DNA of 47,650 nucleotides, taken from NCBI RefSeq assembly GCF_001514305.1, contig NZ_KQ949130.1, forward strand, positions 1-47,650, written 5' to 3'. Within the stretch, counting starts at the first letter, position 1, and every line of letters starts with the position of its first letter. Below the pieces are notes generated by a model that was not told the DNA's origin, made no database searches, and saw nothing but the letters and a program-made list of their open reading frames with translations. Positions 1 through 9,506 of the stretch are shown here, one piece after another. The stretch comes from Streptomyces dysideae (GTDB taxonomy: Bacteria > Actinomycetota > Actinomycetes > Streptomycetales > Streptomycetaceae). The translations under genes were made by a program, and so were the position numbers.

Positions 1-95
1 ATCAGAAGTTCTGAGTCGGAATTCCCGCCCCTTGCGGGGACTGGTTCCGGTGCACGAGGCGACCGGGTTCCCGTTCAGGCGGAGCCGTAAACGTA

Positions 96-139
96 CTGGA
101 GCGGGGCGCCTCGATGCAAATCAAGGCGCCCCGCTCCAG
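96..139 (-). terminator. Intrinsic terminator of rnj
   Basis: Perfect 15-bp inverted repeat (arms 96-110 and 125-139, 14-nt loop), GC-rich, 29 bp beyond the rnj stop on the minus strand. Streptomyces terminators often lack a clear U-tract, so a strong stem directly after a stop is the usual form. Nothing else recognisable lies in bases 1-95. Confidence 0.75.
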
Positions 140-168
140 GTTCAGGCCCATGGAGGTCCGACGGACCG

Positions 169-1854
169 TCAGACCTCCACCACCACAGGCAGGATCATCG
201 GCCTGCGCCGATAGGTGTCCGAGACCCACTTGCCCAGGGTCCGCCGCACCAGCTGCTGCATCTGGTGGGGCTCGACCACGCCGTCCTGAGCCGAGCGCTC
301 GAGGACCTCCGTGATCCTCGGGATGACCTCCCCGAAGGCGGAGTCCTCGATGCCGGAGCCGCGGGCCTGGACGTGCGGGCCGCCCGTGATCTTGCCGGTC
401 GACGAGTCGATGACCACGAAGACCGAGATGATGCCCTCGTCGCCGAGGATCCTGCGGTCCTTGAGGGCCGGCTCGCCCACGTCGCCGACCGAGAGGCCGT
501 CGACGTACACGTAACCCGCCTGGACCTTGCCGGAGATCTTGGCCTTGCCCTCGATGAGGTCGACGGCCACGCCGTCCTCGGCGATGACGATGCGGTCGTG
601 CGGGACGCCGGTCAGGGCGCCCAGCTCGGCGTTGGCGCGCAGATGGCGCCATTCGCCGTGCACCGGCATCAGGTTCTTCGGCCGGCAGATGTTGTAGAAG
701 TACAGGAGCTCGCCCGCGGACGCGTGGCCCGAGACGTGCACCTTGGCGTTGCCCTTGTGGATGACGTTCGCGCCCCAGCGGGTCAGGCCGTTGATCACGC
801 GATAGACCGCGTTCTCGTTGCCGGGGATCAGCGACGACGCCAGGATCACCGTGTCGCCGTCGACGATGCGGATCTGGTGGTCGCGGTTGGCCATCCGGGA
901 CAGGGCGGCCATCGGTTCGCCCTGGGAGCCCGTGCAGACCAGGACCACCTCATCGTCCGGGAGGTCGTCGAGCGTCTTGACGTCCACGACCAGGCCCGGC
1001 GGGACCTTCAGGTAGCCCAGGTCCCGCGCGATGCCCATGTTCCGGACCATCGAACGGCCGACGAAGGCGACCCGGCGGCCGTACTCGTGGGCCGCGTCCA
1101 GGATCTGCTGGATGCGGTGGACGTGGCTGGCGAAGCTCGCCACGATGATCCGCTTCCGAGCACCGGCGAAGACCTGACGCAGGACGTTGGAGATGTCGCG
1201 CTCGGGCGGGACGAAGCCCGGGACCTCGGCGTTCGTGGAGTCGGCGAGGAGGAGGTCGATACCTTCCTCGCTCAGCCGTGCGAACGCGTGTAGATCCGTG
1301 AGGCGGTTGTCCAGCGGCAGCTGGTCCATCTTGAAGTCGCCCGTGTGGACCACCATGCCCGCGGGAGTGCGGATGGCGACGGCCAGGGCGTCGGGGATGG
1401 AGTGGTTGACCGCGACGAACTCGCAGTCGAACGGGCCGATGCGCTCGCGGTTCCCCTCCGCCACCTCCAGGGTGTACGGGCGGATGCGGTGCTCCTGGAG
1501 CTTCGCCTCGATCAGGGCGAGGGTCAGCTTGGAGCCGATCAGCGGGATGTCCGGCTTCTCCCGGAGGAGGAAGGGGACGCCACCGATGTGGTCCTCGTGG
1601 CCATGGGTGAGGACGATGCCCTCGATGTCGTCGAGGCGGTCCCGGACGGACGAGAAGTCCGGCAGGATCAGGTCGATTCCGGGCTGCTCCTCCTCGGGGA
1701 AGAGCACTCCGCAGTCGACGATCAGCAGGCGGCCGCCGTACTCGAAGACCGTCATGTTTCGGCCGATCTCGCCGAGGCCGCCGAGCGGGGTGACCCGCAG
1801 GCCGCCCTCGGGGAGCGGCGGCGGCGAGCCGAGTTCAGGATGCGGATGACTCAA
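169..1854 (-). CDS. rnj: Ribonuclease J
   Basis: 561-residue metallo-beta-lactamase/beta-CASP ribonuclease that processes and degrades mRNA and rRNA in the cytoplasm. The zinc motif HGHEDH lies at about residues 84-89, after the glycine-rich start VTPLGGLGEIGRN typical of RNase J. The beta-CASP and C-terminal parts are complete, and the length matches the actinobacterial family. I chose the TTG at 1854 because GAGGAG precedes it by a few bases and the residues after it (SHPHPEL) match the Streptomyces N-terminus. An upstream in-frame start at 1896 has no support. It lies downstream of dapA on the same strand across about 156 nt, and a strong terminator follows. Identification is confident. 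Confidence 0.96.
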   Translation of the reverse strand: MSHPHPELGSPPPLPEGGLRVTPLGGLGEIGRNMTVFEYGGRLLIVDCGVLFPEEEQPGIDLILPDFSSVRDRLDDIEGIVLTHGHEDHIGGVPFLLREKPDIPLIGSKLTLALIEAKLQEHRIRPYTLEVAEGNRERIGPFDCEFVAVNHSIPDALAVAIRTPAGMVVHTGDFKMDQLPLDNRLTDLHAFARLSEEGIDLLLADSTNAEVPGFVPPERDISNVLRQVFAGARKRIIVASFASHVHRIQQILDAAHEYGRRVAFVGRSMVRNMGIARDLGYLKVPPGLVVDVKTLDDLPDDEVVLVCTGSQGEPMAALSRMANRDHQIRIVDGDTVILASSLIPGNENAVYRVINGLTRWGANVIHKGNAKVHVSGHASAGELLYFYNICRPKNLMPVHGEWRHLRANAELGALTGVPHDRIVIAEDGVAVDLIEGKAKISGKVQAGYVYVDGLSVGDVGEPALKDRRILGDEGIISVFVVIDSSTGKITGGPHVQARGSGIEDSAFGEVIPRITEVLERSAQDGVVEPHQMQQLVRRTLGKWVSDTYRRRPMILPVVVEV

Positions 1855-2010
1855 AAGACTCTCCTCAACCACACACGCCACGTACCGGTGGGGCACGTGG
1901 CGCGCATGACGTTCGTGCAGAAGCAGTTGTCGTTGTGGACGCAGGCACCGGTGGCCTGCTTATTCAGTTGTGAAGTCTGGTTGCGCGCGGTGGGCGCGCG
2001 AAGTCTGGTG

Positions 2011-2910
2011 CTAGAGCTGTACCCCGCCGGCGGCAAGATCGATCTTGAGCTGCTCGATCTCCTCGGGTGAGCACTCGACCATGGGGGCGCGCAGAGGTCC
2101 TGCGGGCAGGCCCTGGAGGGTGAGCGCGGCCTTGGTGGTCATGACGCCCTGGGTGCGGAACATGCCGGTGTAGACCGGGAGCAGCTTCTGGTGGATCTCG
2201 GTGGCCTTCTGGACGTCGCCGGAGACGTACGCCTCGACCAGGGCGCGCAGGTCCGGGGTCACCACATGGCCGACGACCGAGACGAAGCCGACCGCGCCCA
2301 CGGAGAGCAGGGGCAGGTTGAGCATGTCGTCGCCGGAGTACCAGGCGAGGCCGGAGCGGGCGATGGCCCAGCTGGCGCGGCCGAGGTCGCCCTTGGCGTC
2401 CTTGTTGGCGACGATCCGCGGGTGCTCGGCGAGGCGGACGAGGGTCTCGGTGTTGATCGGGACGCCGCTGCGGCCGGGGATGTCGTAGAGCATGACCGGC
2501 AGTTCGGCGGCGTCGGCGACGGCCTTGAAGTGCCGGTACAGGCCCTCCTGCGGGGGCTTGTTGTAGTACGGCGTGACGACCAGGAGGCCGTGTGCGCCCA
2601 CCTTCTCGGCGGCGCGGGCCAGTTCGACGCTGTGGTGGGTGTCGTTGGTGCCGACGCCGGCGACGACGTGGGCGCGGTCGCCGACGGCCTCCAGAACCGC
2701 TCGTACGAGATCCGATTTCTCCGCGTCACCGGTGGTGGGCGACTCGCCGGTGGTGCCGTTGATGATCAGGCCGTCGTTGCCTGCGTCCACCAGATGGGTG
2801 GCGAGCCGCTGCGCGCCGTCGAGGTCGAGTGCGCCGTCCGCCGTGAAGGGCGTGACCATGGCGGTGAGGACCCGCCCGAAGGGGGTCTGCGGAGTGGAGG
2901 TCGGAGCCAT
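2011..2910 (-). CDS. dapA: 4-hydroxy-tetrahydrodipicolinate synthase
   Basis: Condenses pyruvate with aspartate semialdehyde in lysine/diaminopimelate synthesis (cytoplasmic TIM-barrel aldolase). 299 residues. Visible family features are the GTTGES loop at about 52-57, a tyrosine in LYDIPGRSG (about Y142) and the Schiff-base lysine in VANKDAKGD (about K170). The ATG at 2910 gives the usual N-terminus MAPTSTPQTPFG; a GTG at 2919 is an alternative, and neither has a strong ribosome site. It shares the direction of rnj and may be co-transcribed with it. dapB lies 2 kb away, separated by thyX and two membrane genes, so the two lysine genes are close but not one operon. Confidence 0.95.
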   Translation of the reverse strand: MAPTSTPQTPFGRVLTAMVTPFTADGALDLDGAQRLATHLVDAGNDGLIINGTTGESPTTGDAEKSDLVRAVLEAVGDRAHVVAGVGTNDTHHSVELARAAEKVGAHGLLVVTPYYNKPPQEGLYRHFKAVADAAELPVMLYDIPGRSGVPINTETLVRLAEHPRIVANKDAKGDLGRASWAIARSGLAWYSGDDMLNLPLLSVGAVGFVSVVGHVVTPDLRALVEAYVSGDVQKATEIHQKLLPVYTGMFRTQGVMTTKAALTLQGLPAGPLRAPMVECSPEEIEQLKIDLAAGGVQL

Positions 2911-2982
2911 GGGTAACACGCTACTCGCTGCTCAAGGCGGGGTCTGCCCTCGGGGCTGGCGACAAGTCGTGACAAAGGCGGA

Positions 2983-3022
2983 ACCCGGCACTGCCTGCTC
3001 GGGGGTTCAAGCAGTGCCGGGT
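2983..3022 (-). terminator. Terminator downstream of thyX
   Basis: Perfect 12-bp inverted repeat (arms 2983-2994 and 3011-3022, 16-nt loop) about 100 bp past the thyX stop and before dapA on the same strand. It would separate thyX from dapA transcription. Confidence 0.6.
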
Positions 3023-3121
3023 CCGTTTGTTCAGGCTAGATGAACTTCACTAAATGCCGCAATACGGACAGTTCACGAGGCTGGTCCGTACATCTGTGCC
3101 CGGCCGGGGAACGAGGGTCCG

Positions 3122-3862
3122 TTACGGCGCCACACGGCCGTTCGCATTGAAGGCCGCGTACGTGAGCGGCATGAGCCTGGCCCACTCGGCCTCCATCTTC
3201 TCGCCGACCATCTCGATCTCCCGCTGCGGGAAGGACGGGACCTTCGCCAGCTCGTGCTGGGTGCGCAGGCCGAGGAAGTGCATCAGCGAGCGGGCGTTGC
3301 AGGTGGCGTACATCGAGGAGAACAGGCCGACCGGGAGCACCGCGCGGGCGACCTCGCGGGCAACGCCGGCGGCGAGCATCTCCTGGTAGGCCTCGTACGC
3401 CTGGCGGTACGTGTCCGCCATGACGCGGCCGGTCAGCTCCTGCTGGGCCTGGGTGCCCTCCACGAAGACGTACTTGCCGGGGCGGCCCTCCTGGACGAGC
3501 TTGCGGGACTCTCCGGGGATGTAGAAGACCGGCTGGAGCTCCCGGTACCGGCCCGACTCCTCGTTGTACGACCAGCCCACGCGGTGCCGCATGAACTCGC
3601 GGAAGACGAAGATCGGGGCGCTGATGAAGAAGGTCATGGAGTTGTGCTCGAAGGGGCTGCCGTGCCGGTCCCGCATCAGGTAGTTGATCAGGCCCTTGGA
3701 GCGCTCCGGGTCCTTCTGCAGCTCCTCGAGGGACTGCTCGCCGGCGGTGGAGACGCGGGCGGCCCACAGGACGTCGGAGTCGGCCGCGGTGTGCTTGACC
3801 AACTCGACGGTGACGTCGCTGCGGAAGCTGGGCTTGAGGTCGTCGGCGGGGGTGTCGGTCAC
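3122..3862 (-). CDS. thyX: Flavin-dependent thymidylate synthase
   Basis: Makes dTMP from dUMP using FAD, NADPH and methylenetetrahydrofolate; unrelated to ThyA. 246 residues. The signature RHRVGWS at about residues 92-98 and the following SYNEESGRY region are the ThyX motif with flavin and dUMP contacts. The likely start is the GTG at 3862 (MTDTPADDLK...), because the region upstream in frame is not conserved-looking and family members begin near here. The nearest AGGA is about 14 nt upstream, rather far, so the exact start is less certain than the identity. Confidence 0.95.
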   Translation of the reverse strand: MTDTPADDLKPSFRSDVTVELVKHTAADSDVLWAARVSTAGEQSLEELQKDPERSKGLINYLMRDRHGSPFEHNSMTFFISAPIFVFREFMRHRVGWSYNEESGRYRELQPVFYIPGESRKLVQEGRPGKYVFVEGTQAQQELTGRVMADTYRQAYEAYQEMLAAGVAREVARAVLPVGLFSSMYATCNARSLMHFLGLRTQHELAKVPSFPQREIEMVGEKMEAEWARLMPLTYAAFNANGRVAP

Positions 3863-4025
3863 GGCTCGGAGGGTCCTTCCATCACTTCTCTGGGGCGGCG
3901 CCCACTCTACGCATCGTCGCGCTGCTCGTGACTGACTCCATCCGGACCCCCGAGGGTGGTGAGGTGGGACACGGGTCGATAGCCTCACCGGGCACAGCCC
4001 ACGCATGGACGAGTGAGGACCAGCC

Positions 4026-4580
4026 GTGCCCCTGCCCTTCCTGACGGCCGACCGCGCCTTCGAGGCAGCCGACGATGTCGCGCTGCCCTTCGACGACCAC
4101 GATCGCTGGCGGCGTCCCTACCGTCCCGGGCCCTGGCGGGTCGCCGTGGCGGCGCTGTCGCTGCTGCTCGCCTCGTATGTGCTGTTCGCTGCGGTGATCA
4201 TCGCGCTGACCGGCACGGTGACGGAGGGCGGCGTTGTCTTCGGTACCGCGCTGCTGGTGATCACCTGCGCTCTGCGACTGCTGCGGGTGGGTGTGTGGGT
4301 GAGTGCGCGGGGGCTGCGCCATGTCGGCTTCTTCGTCACGCGTACGGCGCCCTGGGAGCAGATCGTCACGGTGCGGACGGTGCAGCAGCCGGTGCGCTGG
4401 CTCGGGCTGCCGCGCACGGTGCAGGGGCAAGCGCTGGTCCTCGTACGCCGGGACCGGGCGGCGGACGGCGTACCGCCGCTGCTGACCACGCACAACGCGG
4501 ACTTCCTGGCGCGGGGTGAGGCCTTCGACCGGGCGGCGGACACGGTCGAGGCGTGGGCCGCGGAGAACGGCCGCGGCTGA
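4026..4580 (+). CDS. PH-domain-like membrane protein
   Basis: 184 residues. An acidic N-terminus (to about 35) is followed by two membrane helices (about 38-61 and 67-85) and then a cytoplasmic domain beginning SARGLRHVGFFVTRTAPWEQI. That pattern is typical of the bacterial PH-like (bPH) family. The GTG start has GAGG about 7 nt upstream. It is divergent from thyX, and a TAGCCT hexamer at 3979-3984 could be its -10. No enzymatic motif is visible and the function is unknown. Confidence 0.8.
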   Translation: MPLPFLTADRAFEAADDVALPFDDHDRWRRPYRPGPWRVAVAALSLLLASYVLFAAVIIALTGTVTEGGVVFGTALLVITCALRLLRVGVWVSARGLRHVGFFVTRTAPWEQIVTVRTVQQPVRWLGLPRTVQGQALVLVRRDRAADGVPPLLTTHNADFLARGEAFDRAADTVEAWAAENGRG

Positions 4581-4594
4581 CCCGACGAGCACAC

Positions 4595-4632
4595 GAAGGG
4601 GCCGATCCGCAGCGGTGCGGGTCGGCCCCTTC
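4595..4632. terminator. Bidirectional terminator between convergent genes
   Basis: Inverted repeat with 11-bp arms 4595-4605 and 4622-4632 and further pairing inside. It sits in the 62-bp gap between the plus-strand gene ending at 4580 and the minus-strand gene ending at 4643, so it can serve both. Confidence 0.75.
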
Positions 4633-4642
4633 GGCGTACGGC

Positions 4643-5095
4643 TCAGGCCTCGACGGTCCTGCCGTCGTGCAGCGCGATGGCCCGCTGCATCGCCTTGCGG
4701 GCGCGCGGGGTGTCGCGGGCGTCGTGGTAGGCGACGGCCAGCCGGAACCAGCTGCGCCAGTCGTCGGGGGACGCCTCGGTCTCGGCCTTGCGCTTGGCGA
4801 AGACCTCGTCGGCCGAGTCGCGGTCGATACGGCCGCCCGGCGTGCGCCTCAGTTCGTCGACGGGCAGGCCGCCCTCGGCGTCGAGTTCCGCGGCGAGCTG
4901 GTTGGCCTTGCGGACGAACTGGGTGTTCTTCCACAGGAACCACAGGCCGATCACCGGCAGGATCAGCACCGCGACCCCGAAGGTGACGGTGACGAGCGTG
5001 CCGGTCTGGATGAGCATGATGCCCCGGCTGCCGACCAGGCCGAAGTAGAAGACCAGGACGGCAGCCGTTATGGCGTAGGAGAGTTTGGCGCGCAT
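4643..5095 (-). CDS. Small membrane protein with C-terminal TPR-like helices
   Basis: 150 residues. Two membrane helices (about 5-24 and 32-54) are followed by a charged helical region and a TPR-like segment near the C-terminus (SWFRLAVAYHDARDTPRARKA, about 114-133). It starts 8 nt after the dapB stop on the same strand, so it is almost certainly translated from the dapB message. The family is conserved next to dapB in Streptomyces as far as I recall, but its role is unknown. Confidence 0.8.
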   Translation of the reverse strand: MRAKLSYAITAAVLVFYFGLVGSRGIMLIQTGTLVTVTFGVAVLILPVIGLWFLWKNTQFVRKANQLAAELDAEGGLPVDELRRTPGGRIDRDSADEVFAKRKAETEASPDDWRSWFRLAVAYHDARDTPRARKAMQRAIALHDGRTVEA

Positions 5096-5103
5096 GGCCC
5101 GGG

Positions 5104-5856
5104 TCAGCCCAGGTCCAGGAAGTTCTCCAGGCCGAAGGTGAGGCCCGGAGTGGTCACCACCCTGCGGGCGCCGAGCAGGATGCCCGGCATGAAGCTGCTG
5201 TGGTGCAGGGAGTCGTGGCGGACGGTGAGGGTCTCGCCCTCGCCGCCGAGCAGGACCTCCTGGTGGGCCAGCAGGCCGCGCAGGCGGACCGCGTGCACCG
5301 GGACGCCGCCGACGTCCGCGCCGCGGGCGCCGTCCAGGGCGGTGACCGTGGCGTCCGGTGCCGGAGCGGTGCCGGCGGCGCGGCGGGCCTCGGCGATCAG
5401 CTGGGCGGTGCGGGTGGCGGTGCCGGAGGGGGCGTCGACCTTGTTCGGGTGGTGCAGCTCGACGACCTCGACGGACTCGAAGTAGGGCGCGGCGATCTGC
5501 GCGAACTTCATGGTCAGTACGGCGCCGATGGAGAAGTTCGGCGCGATGAGGACGCCCGTCTCCGGGGACTGGGCCAGCCAGCCGCGCAGCTGCGCGAGGC
5601 GCTCGTCGGTCCAGCCGGTCGTCCCGACGACGGCGTGGATGCCGTGCCGTACGCAGAAGTCGAGGTTGTCCATCACCGAGGCCGGCGTGGTCAGCTCGAC
5701 GGCGACCTGGGCGCCGGTCTCGGTCAGCGTCTCCAGCTTGTCGCCCCGGCTCAGGGCGGCGACCAGCTCCATGTCCTCGGCGGCCTCGACCGCCCGTACC
5801 GCCTCGGAGCCGATGCGGCCCCTGGCACCGAGGACCGCCACGCGCAGCTTGCTCAT
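5104..5856 (-). CDS. dapB: 4-hydroxy-tetrahydrodipicolinate reductase
   Basis: Second lysine/DAP step after DapA, NAD(P)H-dependent. 250 residues. The N-terminal Rossmann motif GARGRIG is at 10-16. The signature ELHHPNKVDAPSGTA (about 132-146) holds the catalytic histidine pair H134/H135 and lysine K138. AAGGAAG precedes the ATG. It lies 12 nt after the M16 peptidase stop, in the pnp-M16-dapB-TPR gene string. Confidence 0.96.
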   Translation of the reverse strand: MSKLRVAVLGARGRIGSEAVRAVEAAEDMELVAALSRGDKLETLTETGAQVAVELTTPASVMDNLDFCVRHGIHAVVGTTGWTDERLAQLRGWLAQSPETGVLIAPNFSIGAVLTMKFAQIAAPYFESVEVVELHHPNKVDAPSGTATRTAQLIAEARRAAGTAPAPDATVTALDGARGADVGGVPVHAVRLRGLLAHQEVLLGGEGETLTVRHDSLHHSSFMPGILLGARRVVTTPGLTFGLENFLDLG

Positions 5857-5868
5857 CTTCTTGCTTCC

Positions 5869-7269
5869 TTACCGGGGTTCCGGAGTTGACCAGGCGACGG
5901 CCTCGTGCAGACGGGACGCCTGCTTGTCCTTCAGCGGGCCGATCACCGACAGCGAGGGCCGCTGTCCCAGGATGTCGCGGGCGACCGCGCGGACGTCGTC
6001 CGGGGTGACCGAGGCTATCCGGGCCAGCATGTCGTCGACGGACATCTGCTCGCCCCAGCAGAGCTCGCTCTTGCCGATACGGTTCATCAGCGCACCGGTG
6101 TCCTCGAGGCCGAGGACCGTGGAGCCCTGGAGCTGGCCGATGGCGCGGCCGATCTCGTCGTCGGACAGGCCGTGCTCGCCGACGTGGTCCAGCTCGTCGC
6201 GGCAGATCTTCAGCACGTCGTGCACCTGCGAGGGCCTGCAGCCCGCGTACACGCCGAACAGGCCGCAGTCGGCGAAGCCGGAGGTGTACGAGTACACGCT
6301 GTACGCCAGTCCGCGCTTCTCCCGGACCTCCTGGAAGAGGCGGGACGACATGCCGCCGCCGAGGGCGGTGTTGAGCACCCCCAGCGCCCAGCGGCGCTCG
6401 TCCGTGCGGGCCAGGCCGGGCATGCCGAGGACGACATGCGCCTGCTCGGTCTTGCGGCCGATCAGCTCGACGCGGCCCGCGGTGCGGAGGGCGCGCTTGC
6501 CGTCACGCGGGGCGATGGGCTGGGCGTCGGGGCTCTTGAACGCGCCGGCCTTCTCGAAGGCGGCGCGGACCTGGCGTACGACCTTGTTGTGGTCGATGTT
6601 GCCGGCCGCCGCGACCACCAGGTGGGTCGGGTCGTAGTGCTTCTTGTAGAAGCGGCGGATGCGGTCGGCGGTCAGGGCGTTGACCGTGTCGACCGTTCCG
6701 AGGACCGGGCGGCCGAGGGGGTTGTCGCCGAACATCGTGTGCGCGAACAGGTCGTGCACACCGTCGCCCGGGTCGTCCTCGGTCATGGCGATCTCTTCGA
6801 GGATCGCGCCCCGCTCGACGTTGACGTCCTCTTCGAGGATGAGCGAGCCCGTCAGCATGTCGCAGACGACGTCGATGGCGAGCGGCAGGTCGGTGTCGAG
6901 CACGCGCGCGTAGTAGCACGTGTACTCCTTCGCCGTGAACGCGTTCATCTCGCCGCCGACCGCCTCGAGGGCCGAGGAGATGTCCATGGCGGACCTGCGG
7001 GTGGTGCCCTTGAAGAGCAGGTGCTCCAGGTAGTGCGTGGCGCCGTTCAGAGACGGGGTCTCGTCGCGGGAGCCGACGTGCGCCCAGATACCGAAGGTCG
7101 CCGAGCGGACCGAGGGCAGGGTTTCGGTGACGATGCGCAGGCCGCCGGGGAGGGTGGTCTTGCGGACCGTGCCGATGCCGTTCGTGCCCTTGATGAGGGT
7201 TTGGGTACGGGCGACGGCCCGCGCCTCAGAAGAGGTGCGGGCCGTCGCCGTGGGGCTGCTTGATGTCAC
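5869..7269 (-). CDS. M16-family zinc metallopeptidase
   Basis: 466 residues, in the insulinase/mitochondrial-processing-peptidase family. The inverted zinc motif H79-Y-L-E82-H83 and the third ligand glutamate near 159 (AILEEIAM) are present, so the active half is intact. The second half has the usual inactive M16 fold. The GTG start overlaps the pnp stop by 4 nt (GTGA), giving translational coupling. The linkage of an M16 protease to pnp is common in Gram-positives. The substrate is unknown, and no signal peptide is visible. Confidence 0.92.
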   Translation of the reverse strand: MTSSSPTATARTSSEARAVARTQTLIKGTNGIGTVRKTTLPGGLRIVTETLPSVRSATFGIWAHVGSRDETPSLNGATHYLEHLLFKGTTRRSAMDISSALEAVGGEMNAFTAKEYTCYYARVLDTDLPLAIDVVCDMLTGSLILEEDVNVERGAILEEIAMTEDDPGDGVHDLFAHTMFGDNPLGRPVLGTVDTVNALTADRIRRFYKKHYDPTHLVVAAAGNIDHNKVVRQVRAAFEKAGAFKSPDAQPIAPRDGKRALRTAGRVELIGRKTEQAHVVLGMPGLARTDERRWALGVLNTALGGGMSSRLFQEVREKRGLAYSVYSYTSGFADCGLFGVYAGCRPSQVHDVLKICRDELDHVGEHGLSDDEIGRAIGQLQGSTVLGLEDTGALMNRIGKSELCWGEQMSVDDMLARIASVTPDDVRAVARDILGQRPSLSVIGPLKDKQASRLHEAVAWSTPEPR

Positions 7270-9506
7270 TGGTCGCCCGCAGCGGAGCTGCTGTCGGATG
7301 CAGCGTCCTTCTTCTCTTCGTCGCCTTCACCCTCGATGACCGGGATCAGGGACAGCTTGCCGCGGGAGTCGATCTCGGCGATCTCGACCTGGACCTTGGC
7401 GCCCACGCCGAGCACGTCCTCGACGTTCTCCACGCGCTTGCCGCCGGCGAGCTTGCGGATCTGCGAGATGTGCAGCAGACCGTCCTTGCCGGGGAGCAGC
7501 GAGACGAACGCGCCGAAGGTGGTCGTCTTGACGACCGTGCCCAGGTAGCGCTCGCCGACCTCCGGCATGGTCGGGTTGGCGATCGAGTTGATCGTGGTGC
7601 GGGCGGCCTCGGCGGACGGTCCGTCGACCGCGCCGATGTAGATCGTGCCGTCGTCCTCGATCGTGATGTCGGCGCCGGTGTCCTCCTGGATCTGGTTGAT
7701 CATCTTGCCCTTGGGGCCGATGACCTCGCCGATCTTGTCCACGGGGATCTTGACGGTGATGATCCGCGGGGCGTTGGGGGACATCTCGTCCGGCGTGTCG
7801 ATCGCTTCCATCATCACGTCGAGGATGTGGAGGCGGGCGTCACGGGCCTGCTTGAGGGCGGCGGCCAGGACGGAGGCCGGGATGCCGTCCAGCTTGGTGT
7901 CGAGCTGGAGGGCGGTCACGAACTCCTTGGTGCCGGCGACCTTGAAGTCCATGTCGCCGAAGGCGTCCTCCGCACCGAGGATGTCGGTGAGGGTGACGTA
8001 GTGCGTCTCGCCCTCGATCTCCTGGGAGATGAGGCCCATGGCGATACCGGCGACGGGGGCCTTGAGCGGCACACCGGCGTTCAGCAGCGACATCGTGGAG
8101 GCGCAGACCGAGCCCATGGAGGTCGAGCCGTTCGAGCTGAGCGCCTCGGACACCTGGCGGATCGCGTAGGGGAACTCCTCGCGCGTCGGCAGCACCGGCA
8201 CGAGGGCGCGCTCGGCGAGGGCGCCGTGGCCGATCTCGCGGCGCTTCGGGGAGCCGACGCGGCCGGTCTCACCGGTGGAGTACGGCGGGAAGTTGTAGTT
8301 GTGCATGTAGCGCTTGCGCGTCACCGGCGACAGCGTGTCCAGCTGCTGCTCCATGCGGAGCATGTTCAGTGTCGTGACGCCCAGGATCTGGGTCTCACCA
8401 CGCTCGAACACGGCGGAGCCGTGCACGCGCGGGATGGCCTCGACCTCGGCGGCCAGCGTGCGGATGTCGGTGACACCGCGGCCGTCGATGCGCTTCTTCT
8501 CCTTGATCACGCGCTCGCGGACCAGCTGTTTGGTGAGCGAGCGGTACGCGGCGGAGATCTCCTTCTCGCGGCCCTCGAACTCCGGCAGGAGCTTCTCGGC
8601 GGCGAGCGCCTTGACGCGGTCCAGCTCGGCCTCGCGCTCCTGCTTGCCCGCGATGGTCAGCGCGGAGGCGAGCTCCGGGCGGACGGCGCCGGCGAGCGCC
8701 TCCAGGACGTCGTCCTGGTAGTCGAGGAAGATCGGGAACTCGCCGGTCGGCTTGGCGGCCTTCGACGCGAGGTCGGCCTGGGCCTTGCAGAGCACCTTGA
8801 TGAAGGGCTTCGCGGCGTCCAGACCGGCGGCGACGACCTCCTCGGTGGGCGCCTCGGCGCCGCCCTTGACCAGCTGGATGGTCTTGTCGGTGGCCTCGGC
8901 CTCGACCATCATGATCGCGACGTCGCCGTCCTCCAGGGTGCGGCCCGCGACGACCATGTCGAAGACGGCGTCCTCGAGCTCGGTGTGCGTCGGGAACGCC
9001 ACCCACTGGCCGCGGATCAGCGCGACGCGGACGCCGCCGATCGGGCCGGAGAAGGGCAGACCGGCCAGCTGCGTGGACGCGGAGGCGGCGTTGATCGCCA
9101 CGACGTCGTACAGGTGGTCGGGGTTGAGCGCCATGATGGTGGCGACGACCTGGATCTCGTTGCGCAGGCCCTTCTTGAAGGACGGGCGCAGCGGGCGGTC
9201 GATGAGGCGGCAGGTGAGGATCGCGTCCTCGCTCGGCCGGCCCTCACGGCGGAAGAAGCTGCCGGGGATCTTGCCGGCGGCGTACATCCGCTCCTCGACG
9301 TCCACCGTCAGGGGGAAGAAGTCGAGCTGGTCCTTGGGGTTCTTGGAGGCGGTGGTGGCCGACAGCACCATGGTGTCGTCGTCCAGGTACGCCACGGCGG
9401 ATCCGGCGGCCTGCTTGGCCAGGCGGCCCGTCTCGAAGCGGATGGTGCGGGTGCCGAAGGAACCGTTGTCGATAACGGCCTCGGCGTAGTGGGTCTCGTT
9501 CTCCAC
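7266..9506 (-). CDS. pnp: Polyribonucleotide nucleotidyltransferase (PNPase)
   Basis: 3'-5' phosphorolytic exoribonuclease that also adds 3' tails in Streptomyces; earlier described there as guanosine pentaphosphate synthetase. 746 residues. Order: RNase PH domain 1, helical domain, RNase PH domain 2, KH domain (VIGPKGKMINQI, GxxG intact) and S1 domain (GTVVKTTTFGAFVSLLPGK), then an acidic tail. The start is the GTG at 9506, with GGAG about 9 nt upstream and VENETHYAE as in known Streptomyces PNPases; a longer in-frame extension to 9644 is not needed. It follows rpsO, as in the classic rpsO-pnp operon, with about 300 bp between them. Confidence 0.97.
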   Translation of the reverse strand: MENETHYAEAVIDNGSFGTRTIRFETGRLAKQAAGSAVAYLDDDTMVLSATTASKNPKDQLDFFPLTVDVEERMYAAGKIPGSFFRREGRPSEDAILTCRLIDRPLRPSFKKGLRNEIQVVATIMALNPDHLYDVVAINAASASTQLAGLPFSGPIGGVRVALIRGQWVAFPTHTELEDAVFDMVVAGRTLEDGDVAIMMVEAEATDKTIQLVKGGAEAPTEEVVAAGLDAAKPFIKVLCKAQADLASKAAKPTGEFPIFLDYQDDVLEALAGAVRPELASALTIAGKQEREAELDRVKALAAEKLLPEFEGREKEISAAYRSLTKQLVRERVIKEKKRIDGRGVTDIRTLAAEVEAIPRVHGSAVFERGETQILGVTTLNMLRMEQQLDTLSPVTRKRYMHNYNFPPYSTGETGRVGSPKRREIGHGALAERALVPVLPTREEFPYAIRQVSEALSSNGSTSMGSVCASTMSLLNAGVPLKAPVAGIAMGLISQEIEGETHYVTLTDILGAEDAFGDMDFKVAGTKEFVTALQLDTKLDGIPASVLAAALKQARDARLHILDVMMEAIDTPDEMSPNAPRIITVKIPVDKIGEVIGPKGKMINQIQEDTGADITIEDDGTIYIGAVDGPSAEAARTTINSIANPTMPEVGERYLGTVVKTTTFGAFVSLLPGKDGLLHISQIRKLAGGKRVENVEDVLGVGAKVQVEIAEIDSRGKLSLIPVIEGEGDEEKKDAASDSSSAAGDQ